Shown here: piece by piece, positions 45,180-56,215 of the stretch | Numbering within the stretch: position 1 is the stretch's first letter | Layout of the letters: the number at the start of each line of letters is the position of its first letter | DNA from: Byssochlamys sp. IMV 00236 | Taxonomy: Eukaryota; Ascomycota; Eurotiomycetes; Eurotiales; Thermoascaceae | Direction: 5' to 3' | Length of the DNA stretch: 64,000 nt | NCBI GenBank assembly: GCA_001931875.2 | Contig: MSJH02000812.1 | Span: forward strand, 434,001-498,000 | Translations under genes and position numbers: made by a program | The notes under the pieces: generated by a model | Database searches by the model: none | The model's input: only the letters and a program-made list of their open reading frames with translations | Told to the model about the DNA's origin: nothing

Positions 45180-45352
45180 ATATCCTTTATTTGAAGACTT
45201 TCAGCATCTCTACTGTATGTAATGACTTGGCCTCAAGATAATTCTAGATGGACAAGACCTTGAATCACTGTAGAGTTTCACTCTATTGTTATGTATGCCT
45301 GCTATGTATGTATGTATGTACATACATACCAGGAATGATCACAACGGTGGCA

Positions 45353-46324
45353 CTAGATGTTTATCGTCTCATCCTGGAGCGCTGCGTGGCCAGTCAATCG
45401 GAGTTCTCGATTCACAATGCATCCAATTCCAAAGGCAGGGATTAACCGAAAGCATCGTGCCGCAACAGTTGAGAGCATACCCTGGCGAATGCGGACAAGT
45501 CGATCGGAAAAGTGTATGGCGTGTGGTCGGTTATGTAAATCCAACCCGAAGAGATGGACAGGAGCAGCAACCAGCTGTGTTAGAGCTGGAACGACTAATT
45601 GGGACAGGATGGATTTGGTATGGGAATTCGCAGCTAGCGAAGTCGGAATGTAGCCCGATAACATATCCGCCAGGGTGAACGACCCGGAGATAGTAAGTGC
45701 ATCCCGCAGGAGAAATGTCGCCCAAACACTCATAGGGACTCGGCTGGCCACTTTCGCAGTCACTGCCGAGGGAGTTGAGAGGCGTGGTGATGGTATCGCA
45801 GTCCCACTCTGTGTAGCGGGGATTGGCTCTATGGGACAGTCGGAAGCGGTTCTGTAGAACTGCGCAAAGCGAACATCTTTCCACAATCCCAGAGGTACGT
45901 TTACCAAGAAAGTAGAAATGAAGATGGTGCTTTGAACAGTAGCTGTATCTGTGACCTGAAATGCGTCTTTGATTATAGTCTCCGATAAATTTGCTGCCGA
46001 GTATGTGACTCCGTATAGAGACGAGACGATGAAGAATGGTTTCGATATGAAGAATCGCCGTGGTTGTCTCAGACAATAGCTAGTATGTCTCTTCAGGATA
46101 TCAATGAGATTGTTCTTCGAGGATGCCTGTTCAACGATGGCTCTGCAAAATTCAGTCACTAATTGAGTGATATAGATCGTTTCATGCGCTCCTCACCTGT
46201 CAATAATTGTCACCGCAGGGGCTACCAATGTTGCAGAAACTAACGCGGAAGTCACATCACTTCCAAGTTCTCCTAGAAAACGGTAATTATAGCCATTTCG
46301 GGCTTCTCGTATCTCTGAAGACAT
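45353..46324 (-). CDS. Conserved fungal membrane protein, function unknown
   Basis: Two exons on the minus strand (46324-46197, 46142-45353), 305 residues. I do not recognise a characterised family. The spliced N-terminus reads LVSATLVAPAVTIIDRAIVE. Hydrophobic segments include PFFIVSSLYGVTYSAANLSE, TVQSTIFISTFLVNVPLG, VWATFLLRDALTISGSFTL, SQLVVPALTQLVAAPVHLFG and near the end RLIPAFGIGCIVNRELR. The block VNVPLGLWKDVRFAQF is distinctive and would serve as a search query. The pattern of several moderate helices with basic loops suggests an organelle membrane protein. It lies tail-to-tail with P5C reductase and head-to-head with P5C dehydrogenase, so it may be a transporter or an accessory of the pathway. 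Confidence 0.6.
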
Positions 46325-46542
46325 GCTGCGGTATGGAGATCCTGCTGGACTCTACTCCGATCTTCATGGTGTTCAAAATACTACTAAATTGTCGTAGATA
46401 TAAAGGTCGGGATATTTCCGAGAGGCAACATCCATTGTAGGGCTAGTCTGTCAGATAATGACTCTACCCAGTCTCGTATAGTGGATGCTATAAGCGTTGG
46501 TGGTAACTAAGCTTGTCGGTAACATCTCGTGATGGTCTCAAT

Positions 46543-46556
46543 CGGAACGCTGTCCG
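46543..46556. promoter_or_regulatory. Palindromic CGG-N8-CCG element (distal to P5C dehydrogenase)
   Basis: Reads tCGG-AACGCTGT-CCGc; 220 bases from the orphan membrane protein start. Confidence 0.5.
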
Positions 46557-46712
46557 CTTGTGCCAACAAGCGACTACTTACGCTAAGTAACGTCCTAGCA
46601 CAATGATCAATTCTGTACGTCAAAAGAAACCACCATAGATAGCCTGAAAATATGGTAGATCTAACACAGGCGGGTCTGTCCAACCTCCACGGTTAGTTTG
46701 CGTGGGTATACT

Positions 46713-46726
46713 CGGATTCCCTACCG
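46713..46726. promoter_or_regulatory. Palindromic CGG-N8-CCG element (proximal to P5C dehydrogenase)
   Basis: Reads tCGG-ATTCCCTA-CCGg; about 277 bases from the P5C dehydrogenase start. Confidence 0.5.
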
Positions 46727-47002
46727 GTGATGAATCAAGCTGCGCCAGTGTTGTTCTGCGGGGTCGAGGCGGCGAGGTTACCGTGATTATGGCGAAGAGT
46801 GCAATAGATTCGGAACGAGTAGTTATGGGTACAAGCCAATACGATGCGATAGCAATCTATGAGCCGATAGATCAGCCTACGGGTTGAAGTCCGGCAAATC
46901 TGGCCACATCATAAGTAGAGCTTCGAATGTTGACTCCCCTTGAATCGTTTAGCAGTCAGTTGTATACCTGTTCTCGGCGTAACACTGACAACTCATCGAA
47001 GT

Positions 47003-48923
47003 ATGGCACTTATGCAGTCCGTGACTTGTTTGCGTTCGAAGTCTCGACGACTGATTCGAGACGGCATAGCTTCATTGCCTTCAGGATCAATTGTGCCGTT
47101 ACGACACGTTGCTACAGTGCCGTTCCGGTTACCAGCTCCCAGGAATGAACCCAATGTAAGTCTCGGACTGGCAGATCAGAAGAAATTCAGCTAACTGTTT
47201 TTAGCTCCAATACAAAAAAGGATCCCCTGAACGACTCCGTCTCGAAGAAGCTTTGAAAAAGCTCCGCTCACAGCTGCCTCTCGAGAGTCAAATCTTCTAC
47301 AATGGCAAGGCACAGAAGGCACCAAAGTCCGTTGGACAGCCGATGCCCAGCGAGCATGGCACGACGTTTACCAACTTCCCACTTGCCACCAAGGAACAAA
47401 TTTCGGTTTCAATTGACTCTGCCCTCAAAGCAAAGAAGGACTGGGAGAACACACCTTTCGTTGACCGAGCGGCCATATTCCAGAAAGCAGCTGAACTCGT
47501 CGCGACTAAATACCGCTATGAACTTATTGCAGCAACAATGCTGGGCCAGGGGAAGAACATCTGGCAAGCAGAGATCGATGCTGCAGCGGAGTTGGCGGAT
47601 TTCTTCCGCTTAAATTGCAATTACGCTGCGGAGCTTCTAGGAAGGCAGCCTGATCGTGGGAGCGATGGGATGTGGAGGTTAGCCAGCTATCCCTAAGTTA
47701 ACGTGAGGCATCCCGATCGCGCTGACCTTGAATAGCCGTCTAGACTATCGTCCATTGGAGGGATTTGTGTACGCCATCTCTCCGTTCAACTTCACTGCCA
47801 TCGGTGGAAACCTGATTTCAGGCCCAGCTTTGATGGGAAATGTGGTGATTTGGAAGCCGTCTCCATCCAACATTTATGCGAGCACTCTGATTTACAAGAT
47901 CCTTGTCGAAGCCGGTCTGCCACCAGATGTTATCCAGCTAGTGCCTGGCGATGCTGAAGAGATCACTGACATTGTTCTTTCCCACCGTGAGTTTGCGGGT
48001 TTGAACTTCACTGGCTCATCGCATGTATTCCGGTCCATCTATGGAAAGGTCAGCAAAGGCGTTTCCGACGGCTTGTACCGTGACTATCCCCGTCTTGTGG
48101 GAGAGACCAGCGGCAAGAACTTTCACCTCGTTCATCCATCGGCAGACATTTCAAGTGCTGTTAACCATACCATCCGTGGAGCATTCGAGTACCAGGGCCA
48201 GAAGTGCTCGGCAACTTCTCGTCTCTACCTTCCAGAATCCCGTGCTCAGGAGTTCCTCTCACAACTCACAGCTGGGGTGAACAAGATCACAGTCGGAAGT
48301 CCAGATAAAGACCTTGGTGCATTCGTGGGGCCTGTCATCCATCGCCAGTCATTCGAAAAGATAAAGTCCATCATCGATGCCAGTAACAAGGATCCGTCGC
48401 TGGAGCTTGTTGCTGGAGGAACCTACGATGACTCTGTCGGTTACTATGTTAATCCAACTGTGTACCGAGCTTCTACGCCAGACCATGAACTCTTTCATAA
48501 GGAGATATTCGGCCCGGTCCTAGCTGTATACGTCTATCCAGATGCTGAATGGTCCTCCATCTTGAAGAAGGTTGACCAAACTGGAGGCGGGTTCGCCTTG
48601 ACCGGAGCTGTATTTGCTACTGAGCGCACGGCAATTCGAGAAGCAGAAGATACCCTCCGGTACTCTGCAGGAAATTTCTACATCAGTAAGTCATCCATTG
48701 AGTTATTCTATTTGAATGGCTTGTCGAACGCATATGCTAATTATCAATAGACTGCAAAACCACAGCGGCTTTGATTGGCCAACAATCTTTCGGTGGCAGC
48801 CGAGCCAGTGGCACAAACGACAAAGCAGGCAGCTCCAATGTTCTGCTGCGATTTACGAGTCCAAGGCTCATCAAGGAAGAGTTCTTCCCTCAGAGCACTT
48901 TCTTTTACCCTAGTAACGAATAA
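47003..48923 (+). CDS. Delta-1-pyrroline-5-carboxylate dehydrogenase (ALDH4 family)
   Basis: Four exons (47003-47155, 47205-47677, 47736-48685, 48751-48923), 582 residues. It oxidises glutamate semialdehyde to glutamate in the mitochondrial matrix; the human ALDH4A1 orthologue also converts 4-hydroxyglutamate semialdehyde. The N-terminal about 50 residues are rich in Arg and Ser (presequence). ALDH4 motifs: EGFVYAISPFNFTAIGGNLI, GNVVIWKPSPSNIYASTLIY, FTGSSHVFRSIYG, the general-base Glu in RLVGETSGKNFHLVHPSADI, the nucleophile Cys in GAFEYQGQKCSATSRLYLPE, and HKEIFGPVLAVYVYPD. After the last junction comes TTAALIGQQSFGGSRASGTN. The ATG at 47003 was chosen; the frame extends upstream only to a TTG. 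It matches PrnC of the A. nidulans prn cluster in kind. Confidence 0.93.
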
Positions 48924-49230
48924 GTTGTATTGGTAAAGATGAAAGGTATGAAATCAAGACGACGGTGATTGGAGGGTAGCGTAAATGGATTATTCGCAGA
49001 GCTAGCTAATTGATTTCAATTATTGCCATAGACCTCGTACATCAGAAGACCACTACATAGTCTTTCGAAATTTAGAGGAAAACTGTGCAGCGCAATCAAT
49101 ATGAAGTGTATAAATACACATTCAAGAGGCTAGGCGTCATCACATACGGTAGAGGCCTTCATTTTCCATATAGCAACCTTCTAAGAAGTGTCGTGAGATC
49201 CAATTTTCTTAGTTACATTGATATGGAATT
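48924..49230. other. Intergenic between convergent genes
   Basis: About 305 bases between the 3' ends of P5C dehydrogenase and the transcription factor gene; nothing recognised. Confidence 0.5.
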
Positions 49231-51766
49231 CTACCATATGTTATTTTGCGCCAGAGCTTGAGACACCCATTCCGCGTCTCCACTCTCAATCGAGTTGGCC
49301 ACGGCCAGTATCTGTGCTGTCGTAAACCCTTCGTTGAAAGCATACTGTTCCTGGTTTTCTGAGCTGAAGTTATTTTCTGTAAATTGCATTGGGTGTTCTT
49401 GTGCAAGCGCGGGACCTGGTTGGTTAACAGCACCGCTATCTCGAGAAACGGCAACATTGGTAGCCGGTATAGGCCAGGACGATGATAAACGATCCAATAC
49501 GCCCTCCACTTGTTGTAGCTCAGACTTTCTGAACTTCGCAATCAAATTTCCGCTTGATATCATGTCATCGATGATGGAGTGTGACTTTTGAAGCCATGGT
49601 GACCGGGTCTCGAGAAGCCGAGTATCAATCACGGGCGCAAGCAAAAGCACCATTGCTGATACGAATACAGACTCAAGATCGAAGTAGAGGAATGTCTCTG
49701 AGCGAGAATGTGACGTAAGTATAGATATACATAAATATATAGTTTGAAAACTACACCTTACCTAGAAGACCCTGTGTTTGGAGGTTTCCGAGGATATTGA
49801 TCATTTGAATGGAAGAGTCGATGCACATCTGCAGCACATTCCGAACTGTCGGAGAAGAGCTTAGAGAATCGGCAAGAGTCTCTGGAGAGGATATTCGTAT
49901 CTTAAGGAATGAGAACAACAGCGGTCTTGTGGCAAGGACAATGCACTGAACGCAGGGTTAGTAAGCATCAAGGAATGGATATGCCATACGCAGACCTGGT
50001 GGTAAAGAAGATGTATATACGCTGCCAGCCTGGATATACCGCTAGCGGAGTTTTCCAGTGGAATAGGTAACATTCGTCGCATCTCATCGGCTAGACCTGC
50101 TACGCTTGCGAGTGCTGACTTGGTGCTGAGCAAAAAGCTCGTGTTGAGTCGTCCGTCAGGACCATAGATAGCTTATTAGATTAGCCAGTGGATAAGTAGA
50201 AGGCCAGTTATTTTACATACTCTCGTTTATCCCTGCTATCACCCGAGACAACTTTATTTGCATATTTAGAGCCGCCGTCCGCTGTGCTGAGACCATAGAC
50301 GTTGGTGCTTGGTTATGCAGATGATCGTCGCGTATCGATTGCGGTAGGCCGAATAAGGATGTCATTTCTCTGTCCAGTATGTATACCGTCCACCAGATCT
50401 TTCGACACCTCTGCACTAGACGCTCTCCCAAGTATTGAACTGGCATATCTGTATGCATTCCATATCCTAACGCCATACGCATTGCTTGCCCGATCTAAAG
50501 GTATGAGATGCGTCATTATTTCGTTTCTGAAATGCAATCCAGGTAACTTACATATTGGTGGGACGAATGCCTAAAGTCCAAGGACTGAAGGTATAAAGCG
50601 ATGCAGCAAAGGATTTCCGTTGATATAACTGGTTCCTTGCAGAGAACGCTTACGTCTGGCAGAAGTTGAAGAGCGAGGACAAAGAATTCGGCACCAGGAG
50701 GTTTTCTGCCGTCGTTCTTCCGCAACACAAATGCTTTTCCAAACGCGAGAATGACGAGAAAGTGGATATACCAGAGGTTCGTTTTAGATGTTCGACTGTT
50801 AGAGTCCGAATAAAAATCGTAAAGTGACCTCATAAACTCCTCTTCATCGAAAAGGTGGAACAGTTGACCGCAATGGAATTTGACAGAGTTGATTAAGTAA
50901 ATAGCGTGATCAGTAGTTGGAATAGCAGGTTCCTCGGGAATGGAAGTGCGGAATCCATCCCATCCTAAATCGTAAGCAGAACCGTCAAACAATAGTGTCT
51001 CTGTCGGGAGGGGTTCTTGGTAAATGTGCTCATAAACCATGGCTAAAACTCGTCTCGCAAATGACCAGTTTGACGAAGTTCCAAGATAAACTGGATTTCT
51101 GTTAGCTTTTTGCGTTCCATTACTGCAGGAGAAGCATGTTCACTGACAGGCCCTTCCGTTTGCTGCTGACATGTAGGCTGACGGTCCTGTAGAAAGTGGA
51201 TTTGTTAAACCTGAGGGGATATTTTCCATTTCCTTTTCTGACGGAGCATCTCGGTCCTCGATTTGCGCTTGTTCCTCGTCCTGGATTGAACCTGCCTCCA
51301 TATCTGCTGACAAAGGTCAGTAGATATCTCAAGGGATGTTAGAAAGCGAACAATAAGTATCTCAGCCGCCTACCATCTTCCAGAATTGTGTCTTGTTCTG
51401 GGTCTGTAACGTCCGGACTGGACGGAGTATGGCCTTTGCTCATTCGTCTCAAAGACACAATCTGTCGCTGGAGATCGATAATGTATCTAGACCACGCACT
51501 TAGCAAGTTTCCACTCTCGAATTCTTTCTCCCGTATTACCCTCTGGTCACCATCATTTTCTGATCCCGGTCATCGAAGATGCATGGCAGGTTTCGCTTGC
51601 TGCACCCACTGCACGGTTGCGATCCCGAACACTTGATCTTTTGCCTTCGACATCGTGTGCACCTGAACAGGCATTTTAGCAAGAGTTCCCATTCCTATCG
51701 CGGCGGGTTTACATGCGCATTAGAAGATCTTTTTCCTACTCTGCGTTTTTCCTTCCCAGATTCCAT
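49231..51766 (-). CDS. Zn(II)2Cys6 transcription factor, PrnA-like; likely cluster regulator
   Basis: Nine exons on the minus strand: 51766-51717, 51662-51540, 51486-51374, 51306-51148, 51090-50552, 50494-50221, 50171-49996, 49945-49762 and 49697-49231; 694 residues, all phases closing. The binuclear zinc cluster starts at residue 18: CTRCRRQKIKCSG, then PCSGCSKRNLPC, giving the six Cys. A linker and a coiled coil (YIIDLQRQIVSLRRM) follow, then the fungal-specific middle homology region with FYLGTSSNWSFARRVL and GYGMHTDMPVQYLGERLVQR followed by CRKIWWTVYILDREMTSLFG. Exon 1 must end with a GC donor (GCATGT) to give SSNACTRC; the alternative start MRMCTRC uses a normal GTAAAC donor. It sits next to the permease and has its own CGG-N8-CCG site, consistent with autoregulation. 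Confidence 0.85.
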
Positions 51767-52420
51767 TTGTCTGAACAGTCTCTTCAATGTCTGGATAGCA
51801 TGAGCGATGAGTGTTCCTCTCACTTGGTCACTGCGGCGTGTACAGGCTACTCCTAAGTACCATCGCTACCTACCTAATCTTTCCATCGGTTCGAGGGGAA
51901 ACCCGGGGCCATTATCCTTGTCTAGCCCATTATGGTAATCAAATCGCAGCGCGTTAAGCTTTAATAATGCACTTATGGAATATATACCATAGTCAAATGC
52001 GGGGTAGCAGTTCTCAGAATTGAATTGGTCCTGTGGGATGGAGACCGATGATTAAGTGAATCGACTCGAAGAACGCCGCCGAGAAATGCCAGAATTCCCG
52101 TCTTTTGCCGCTCCAGTTTAGTTAGGTACTTACACCCGATAAGAGACCGGATGCTCTTCCGACCATTTGAGATAATTATATACGAGCTAGCGACAACTAA
52201 CTACCTAACTACCTACTTGTTAGTTCTCGCATATCAATAGATAGAAGAATGATAGCGAGAACAACCAATAGTAATGCTATGCATATCTCAAGAACCTATG
52301 ATATGACCAGGATCAGATCGATAACTGTCTCGCTTCCTATCTACTATCTATCCCACACATGGGACTAGAACAGATCCTATCTGTGCCTCCGTCTTACCTA
52401 CTACTTACTAACTATTTTAA
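51767..52420. promoter_or_regulatory. Promoter of the transcription factor; permease 3' end
   Basis: About 650 bases with one CGG-N8-CCG element at 52148-52161 and many CTAC/ACTA-rich repeats near 52195-52220. No gene seen. Confidence 0.55.
52148..52161. promoter_or_regulatory. Palindromic CGG-N8-CCG element, regulator promoter
   Basis: Reads cCGG-ATGCTCTT-CCGa, about 382 bases upstream of the transcription factor start. Confidence 0.5.
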
Positions 52421-54035
52421 TTATACAGAATTGGAGTTATCGGCGCAGGACCAGGCAGCGGATCCTCCCGATTCTCTGTAAGTATCAATAATGTTGACAA
52501 TAGACCCATAAGTACCACCAACCATCAAGAACGTTCCAGAGAGTACAACGAAAACACTCCAGCAAACCATCAAAGCCCATTTGCGGTCAGTGGCCAGCTT
52601 TCCGCGGCTCCAGTTATCGTATAGCCACATGCAGCCCATCGGCTGAAATGCCATGAGTGTACCCAGTAGAGCACCCACTAGTGAGACAAGACTCCCAAAG
52701 ACAGGGATCGCACTGGCAATGATATAGGCAGTTACCGCGATACCAAATGTACAGCCCAACCAAGTTGTCCAGTGTACTACCGTATTGGCGACAAGATGCC
52801 TGGATCCTTGCAATATGCGAACAAAGATATACTTGGCTGGCAACTGCAGAAAACAATTAGCAAATCTTCCTGGGTAGCATCCACTGGAGTGCTTAGTTAC
52901 ATGAATTACAAGCGTGGTTGTGACGATTAGACCGGGTAGAGCAAAACCGTAGGCAACCTTCTTTACCATAACACCAGCGGAGCCAAGGGCGGGCGAAGCA
53001 ACATAAGACCCGCAATAATAGTAGACAACACAGCCAATTGTGATATATATGGCCGTTACACCACCCTGGCATAGTAGTAGTGATCGAGTATATTTGCGAG
53101 GGTCGCGCATTTCAGATACGATGGCGAAGAATGCCGGTGTTCCCGCGTACGCGAAGACGATAGAGGACACAGCAGACATGGCATCGCTGAAGCTAGGGTT
53201 GTTGACAATTTTATAGTCTGATTTCCAGGGACCACTCTGTGGCGCAGCGCTGGGACGATCTTGTATACCAACAGCAATGGTCACAATGAGGACTGTGAAG
53301 CATGTTAGATCATAGCTGGAGACTTATAATGGATCAACCCACTAGCAGTAAGGATACAGGTGACGCCAACCCACGCAAGCCAACTGATGCGGCCGAGCGT
53401 ACGAATACTACCCAGGACGAAGCTTACGGCAGTGGCAATGGCAACGAAGACAGCTGTACATGTACCATGGGTAGAAACAGCATTGAGCCCGATCGATATA
53501 CCTAGGATACCAGATCCAGCTACGAAGGTCCAATCTGTATGGTCAGAAAATAGTCTCTTTCGTTGCAGGAATGACCTACAAAGACAGAACGAGAATCCAA
53601 GCATCACACGGCCAATGTGACCAAACATTAATCCACCGGCATCGTCGATACTGTAGACTGTGGGATGGAGAAGCTTGAAAACTCCGATCATGTAGTCCGA
53701 CCACGTCGTGATAACCGCAACAACTAACAAGATGATGACCCCTGGAACGAGGCCCAATATGTCAAAGGCACTTGGAATTGAGAGGACACCGAGGCCAATC
53801 TGGGTCTTGAGCATCAGAACGGTTGTTCCGAGCCATCCAACCTGCAAGGTCATCAATTCGTGCACGAAAATGGATCTTGGAAAGAGCATACGTTACGATA
53901 GTTGGGGCCGTCGTCGGTGATATCCCCAAAAACAGCATCGTGAGTATAACTCGTGCCATTGTGAATTTCTCCGATCTGTGAGGGAACTGTAGCTAACTCC
54001 TCGGGGCCAACTTTAGCCTTGGACATGTCAGACAT
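52421..54035 (-). CDS. AAAP-family amino acid permease
   Basis: Five exons on the minus strand (54035-53892, 53841-53580, 53534-53343, 53292-52901, 52843-52421), 470 residues. A plasma-membrane symporter of the amino acid/auxin permease family, expected to import neutral amino acids. The core starts at residue 49: VGWLGTTVLMLKTQIGLGVL, then SIPSAFDILGLVPGVI. Further helices include WTFVAGSGILGISIGLNAVS, AMSAVSSIVFAYAGTPAFFA and SLVSLVGALLGTLMAFQPMG; about ten to eleven helices in all. The 45-base intron at 53535-53579 and the 57-base intron at 52844-52900 are stop-free multiples of three; removing them gives CLYWTFVAGSG and VIHLPAKYIFVRIL as in relatives. PrnB of A. nidulans is from the different AAT/APC family, so this cluster uses another transporter type. 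Hydroxyproline or proline uptake is inferred from context. Confidence 0.88.
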
Positions 54036-54281
54036 TGTGCAGAAGATGTTATGAATAACCATCAATCCGGGCAATGGTTGTGTGGGGAGATCGAGTCTTT
54101 AAATTCAACTGAGGCACCCAACTTTCTCTAATAAAGAGGCCTGTCTGCCATTGTTGGGTTTCATAATCCCCGAAGGCCTGAAGGGTGACGCCACCAATCT
54201 GTGTTATCGCTAATCTGATACTGTTACTAGAACCACTTTATCGGTTATGTTCTCTCCTCTCCTAGCTCAGGATTAGATACC

Positions 54282-54295
54282 CGGAGGCCTTGCCG
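54282..54295. promoter_or_regulatory. Palindromic CGG-N8-CCG element, permease promoter (proximal)
   Basis: Reads cCGG-AGGCCTTG-CCGa, 247 bases upstream of the permease start. Confidence 0.55.
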
Positions 54296-54681
54296 ACAAC
54301 GGAGGCAACGATCAAGCTTCCACGAGCAATTCCTCGGGAAGACGCCGCCATTAGACCGGAACCTCAGGCGACGTGTCACTTGTTAATGTTCTGTTGCTTC
54401 CCCGGATTCTTCGAATCTAGTTTGGGCATATGATCTTGGGAAGTACTGGATTGAACAGGCCGTAATGTCCAATTCAAAGTTATCACCGACGGAGACTGTT
54501 GGCCAGTCGTAATATAACTACATGTAACTCTATATGCCATGCAAGTAGTAGTAGCTTTAGGAGAGCGCATAAAGTCACGATGCGAAATCCTGTAACATCC
54601 CTACCAGTGAAGCAATACTCCATACTTCACATCCTTAATAAGATTACTGTTGATTTATTATTCTGAAGTTATCAGTCCTTT

Positions 54682-54695
54682 CGGGAGGCCTTCCG
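54682..54695. promoter_or_regulatory. Palindromic CGG-N8-CCG element, permease promoter (distal)
   Basis: Reads tCGG-GAGGCCTT-CCGg, nearly palindromic throughout and sharing the AGGCCTT core with the proximal site; 647 bases upstream of the permease start. Confidence 0.5.
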
Positions 54696-56215
54696 GAGTC
54701 TAACGATGTGAAATAACGTCAGATGCATCTGCATAAGTCCAACATTATTAAACTGCGAAGGATTCTTCATAGCTATAATCAGTTAATATGCGGCATTGTT
54801 GTCACTTGCTAGGGATGGATAACCCGGATCTATCAATTCGCACTTTGGACATACCTATGCGGGGTACCTAGTCTTTGTGTTACACATGAGACACCTCGGA
54901 TATTTCATTCTGCAGATGGCCATAGATGCTTGTATAACTATACCACTGCCACGGATATTGCCGACCTGCAGAAACATTGTTGGATATGTGCACTGATCGG
55001 AACAATTGACTTCTGATCAAGCCCCAGATTTATTCTGTTGGGTCTGGGGTTGCAATGCGGGGGAACGGGCATGTCAATCACTGCTTCTTACGGCAAGCGG
55101 AGGGATAAGCTAATGATGGCACTGTTGAGAGACTGGCTGAGGAGTGGGACATTTCGCCATGGGCACAGAGAAGCTGAGCAGGACCTCTTGCTCTGTCTGA
55201 AGCTCATTTCAGTGGGGGTGAAGTTACAGCTACCTGTCGCGATACAGGATACATTCTGAGGATATCGCGCATCCGTGTGTACCTGAGACAATGGAGTCGA
55301 AGCCCACCAATTATAAGGTGGAGGTTGCGCGGTTGCAGTCTTCGCTCATTGATAGCGACCGTGAACAGCAATTAACAAGGAGCCTTCTTTTCAAGCTTAA
55401 CATGAGGTATGCATGGGAACTTATACAACGGCTGCCCAAAATGCAAGAGTTACATAGTATTTATATTCGCAAAACCGTTACTCAACAACGCCTAGTAGCA
55501 GTCAAGGTTGACATCTATTAAGTCTTCGCTTGGCCTGTGAATGGACGAGTAACTAATGTCTGGTTAAAGGTTGCTCAAACGAGTCTTCTGAAGTTGTTAA
55601 CATTTCGGACTATTTGCTCCCCATTAGCTTACCAGGGTACACAACACTGTATGTACAGAGCTATCCAGACGAAATATGAAACAACGACTGTTCCGTTCTC
55701 GATCGAATGTGTGGGCTCTCTTCTATTGGTATGGCTGTCTCGGTTGTATTCCGTATCTAGTCGATTCTTGGACGAAGGATATAGAAGACGGATACGGTGA
55801 CAGGCTTCTGCTAACACTTGGCACCGCAGTGGTTCTCTTGAAGTACATGCATTAACGTACCTCATACTCTGCCGCAGTCTCTGCTATGTTTGATTTTGGC
55901 ATTTTCGGGTGTTTTCTTTGACCAAGAGGATATTCTGTCCTCGTTAAGATAGTCTCATTAATTTGTGCCTTCTGACGAAGTAAACGGGATAAACTGAACA
56001 GAGGTTGTTTGAACGGGGTTTAAATGTACCCTATTATATACCCTCAAGAAGCTTCTAGAGAAATATTCTACTTCAACTGCAAGAATGGATCAACATGATA
56101 ATTTATTGTCCAATGCCATATCGAAGAGCTTTCGCTTTCGTATGCTGCTGAATCTTCATATTGAGTGGTTCCCCTTTCTTTTCTTTTTTTTATATATTAG
56201 TTGTTTCCATCTGAA

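Larger units (their letters stand above)
46325..47002. promoter_or_regulatory. Divergent promoter of orphan membrane protein and P5C dehydrogenase
   Basis: About 680 bases with two CGG-N8-CCG elements (46543-46556, 46713-46726). A 61-codon frame at 46702-46887 is not supported. Confidence 0.55.
54036..56215. promoter_or_regulatory. Long intergenic region with permease promoter
   Basis: About 2.2 kb. The permease-proximal part has two CGG-N8-CCG elements (54282-54295, 54682-54695). Frames at 55038-55259, 55291-55521 and 55537-55800 are open but show no domain; they may be relics. No supportable gene. Confidence 0.5.

Noticed and set aside
46702..46887. 61-codon frame upstream of P5C dehydrogenase
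   Set aside because: Lies in a shared promoter with a CGG-N8-CCG site; no coding evidence.
55038..55800. Three open frames between the permease and the cyclodeaminase-like gene
   Set aside because: Suggestive of a relic but with no family resemblance or joinable splice sites; left as intergenic.
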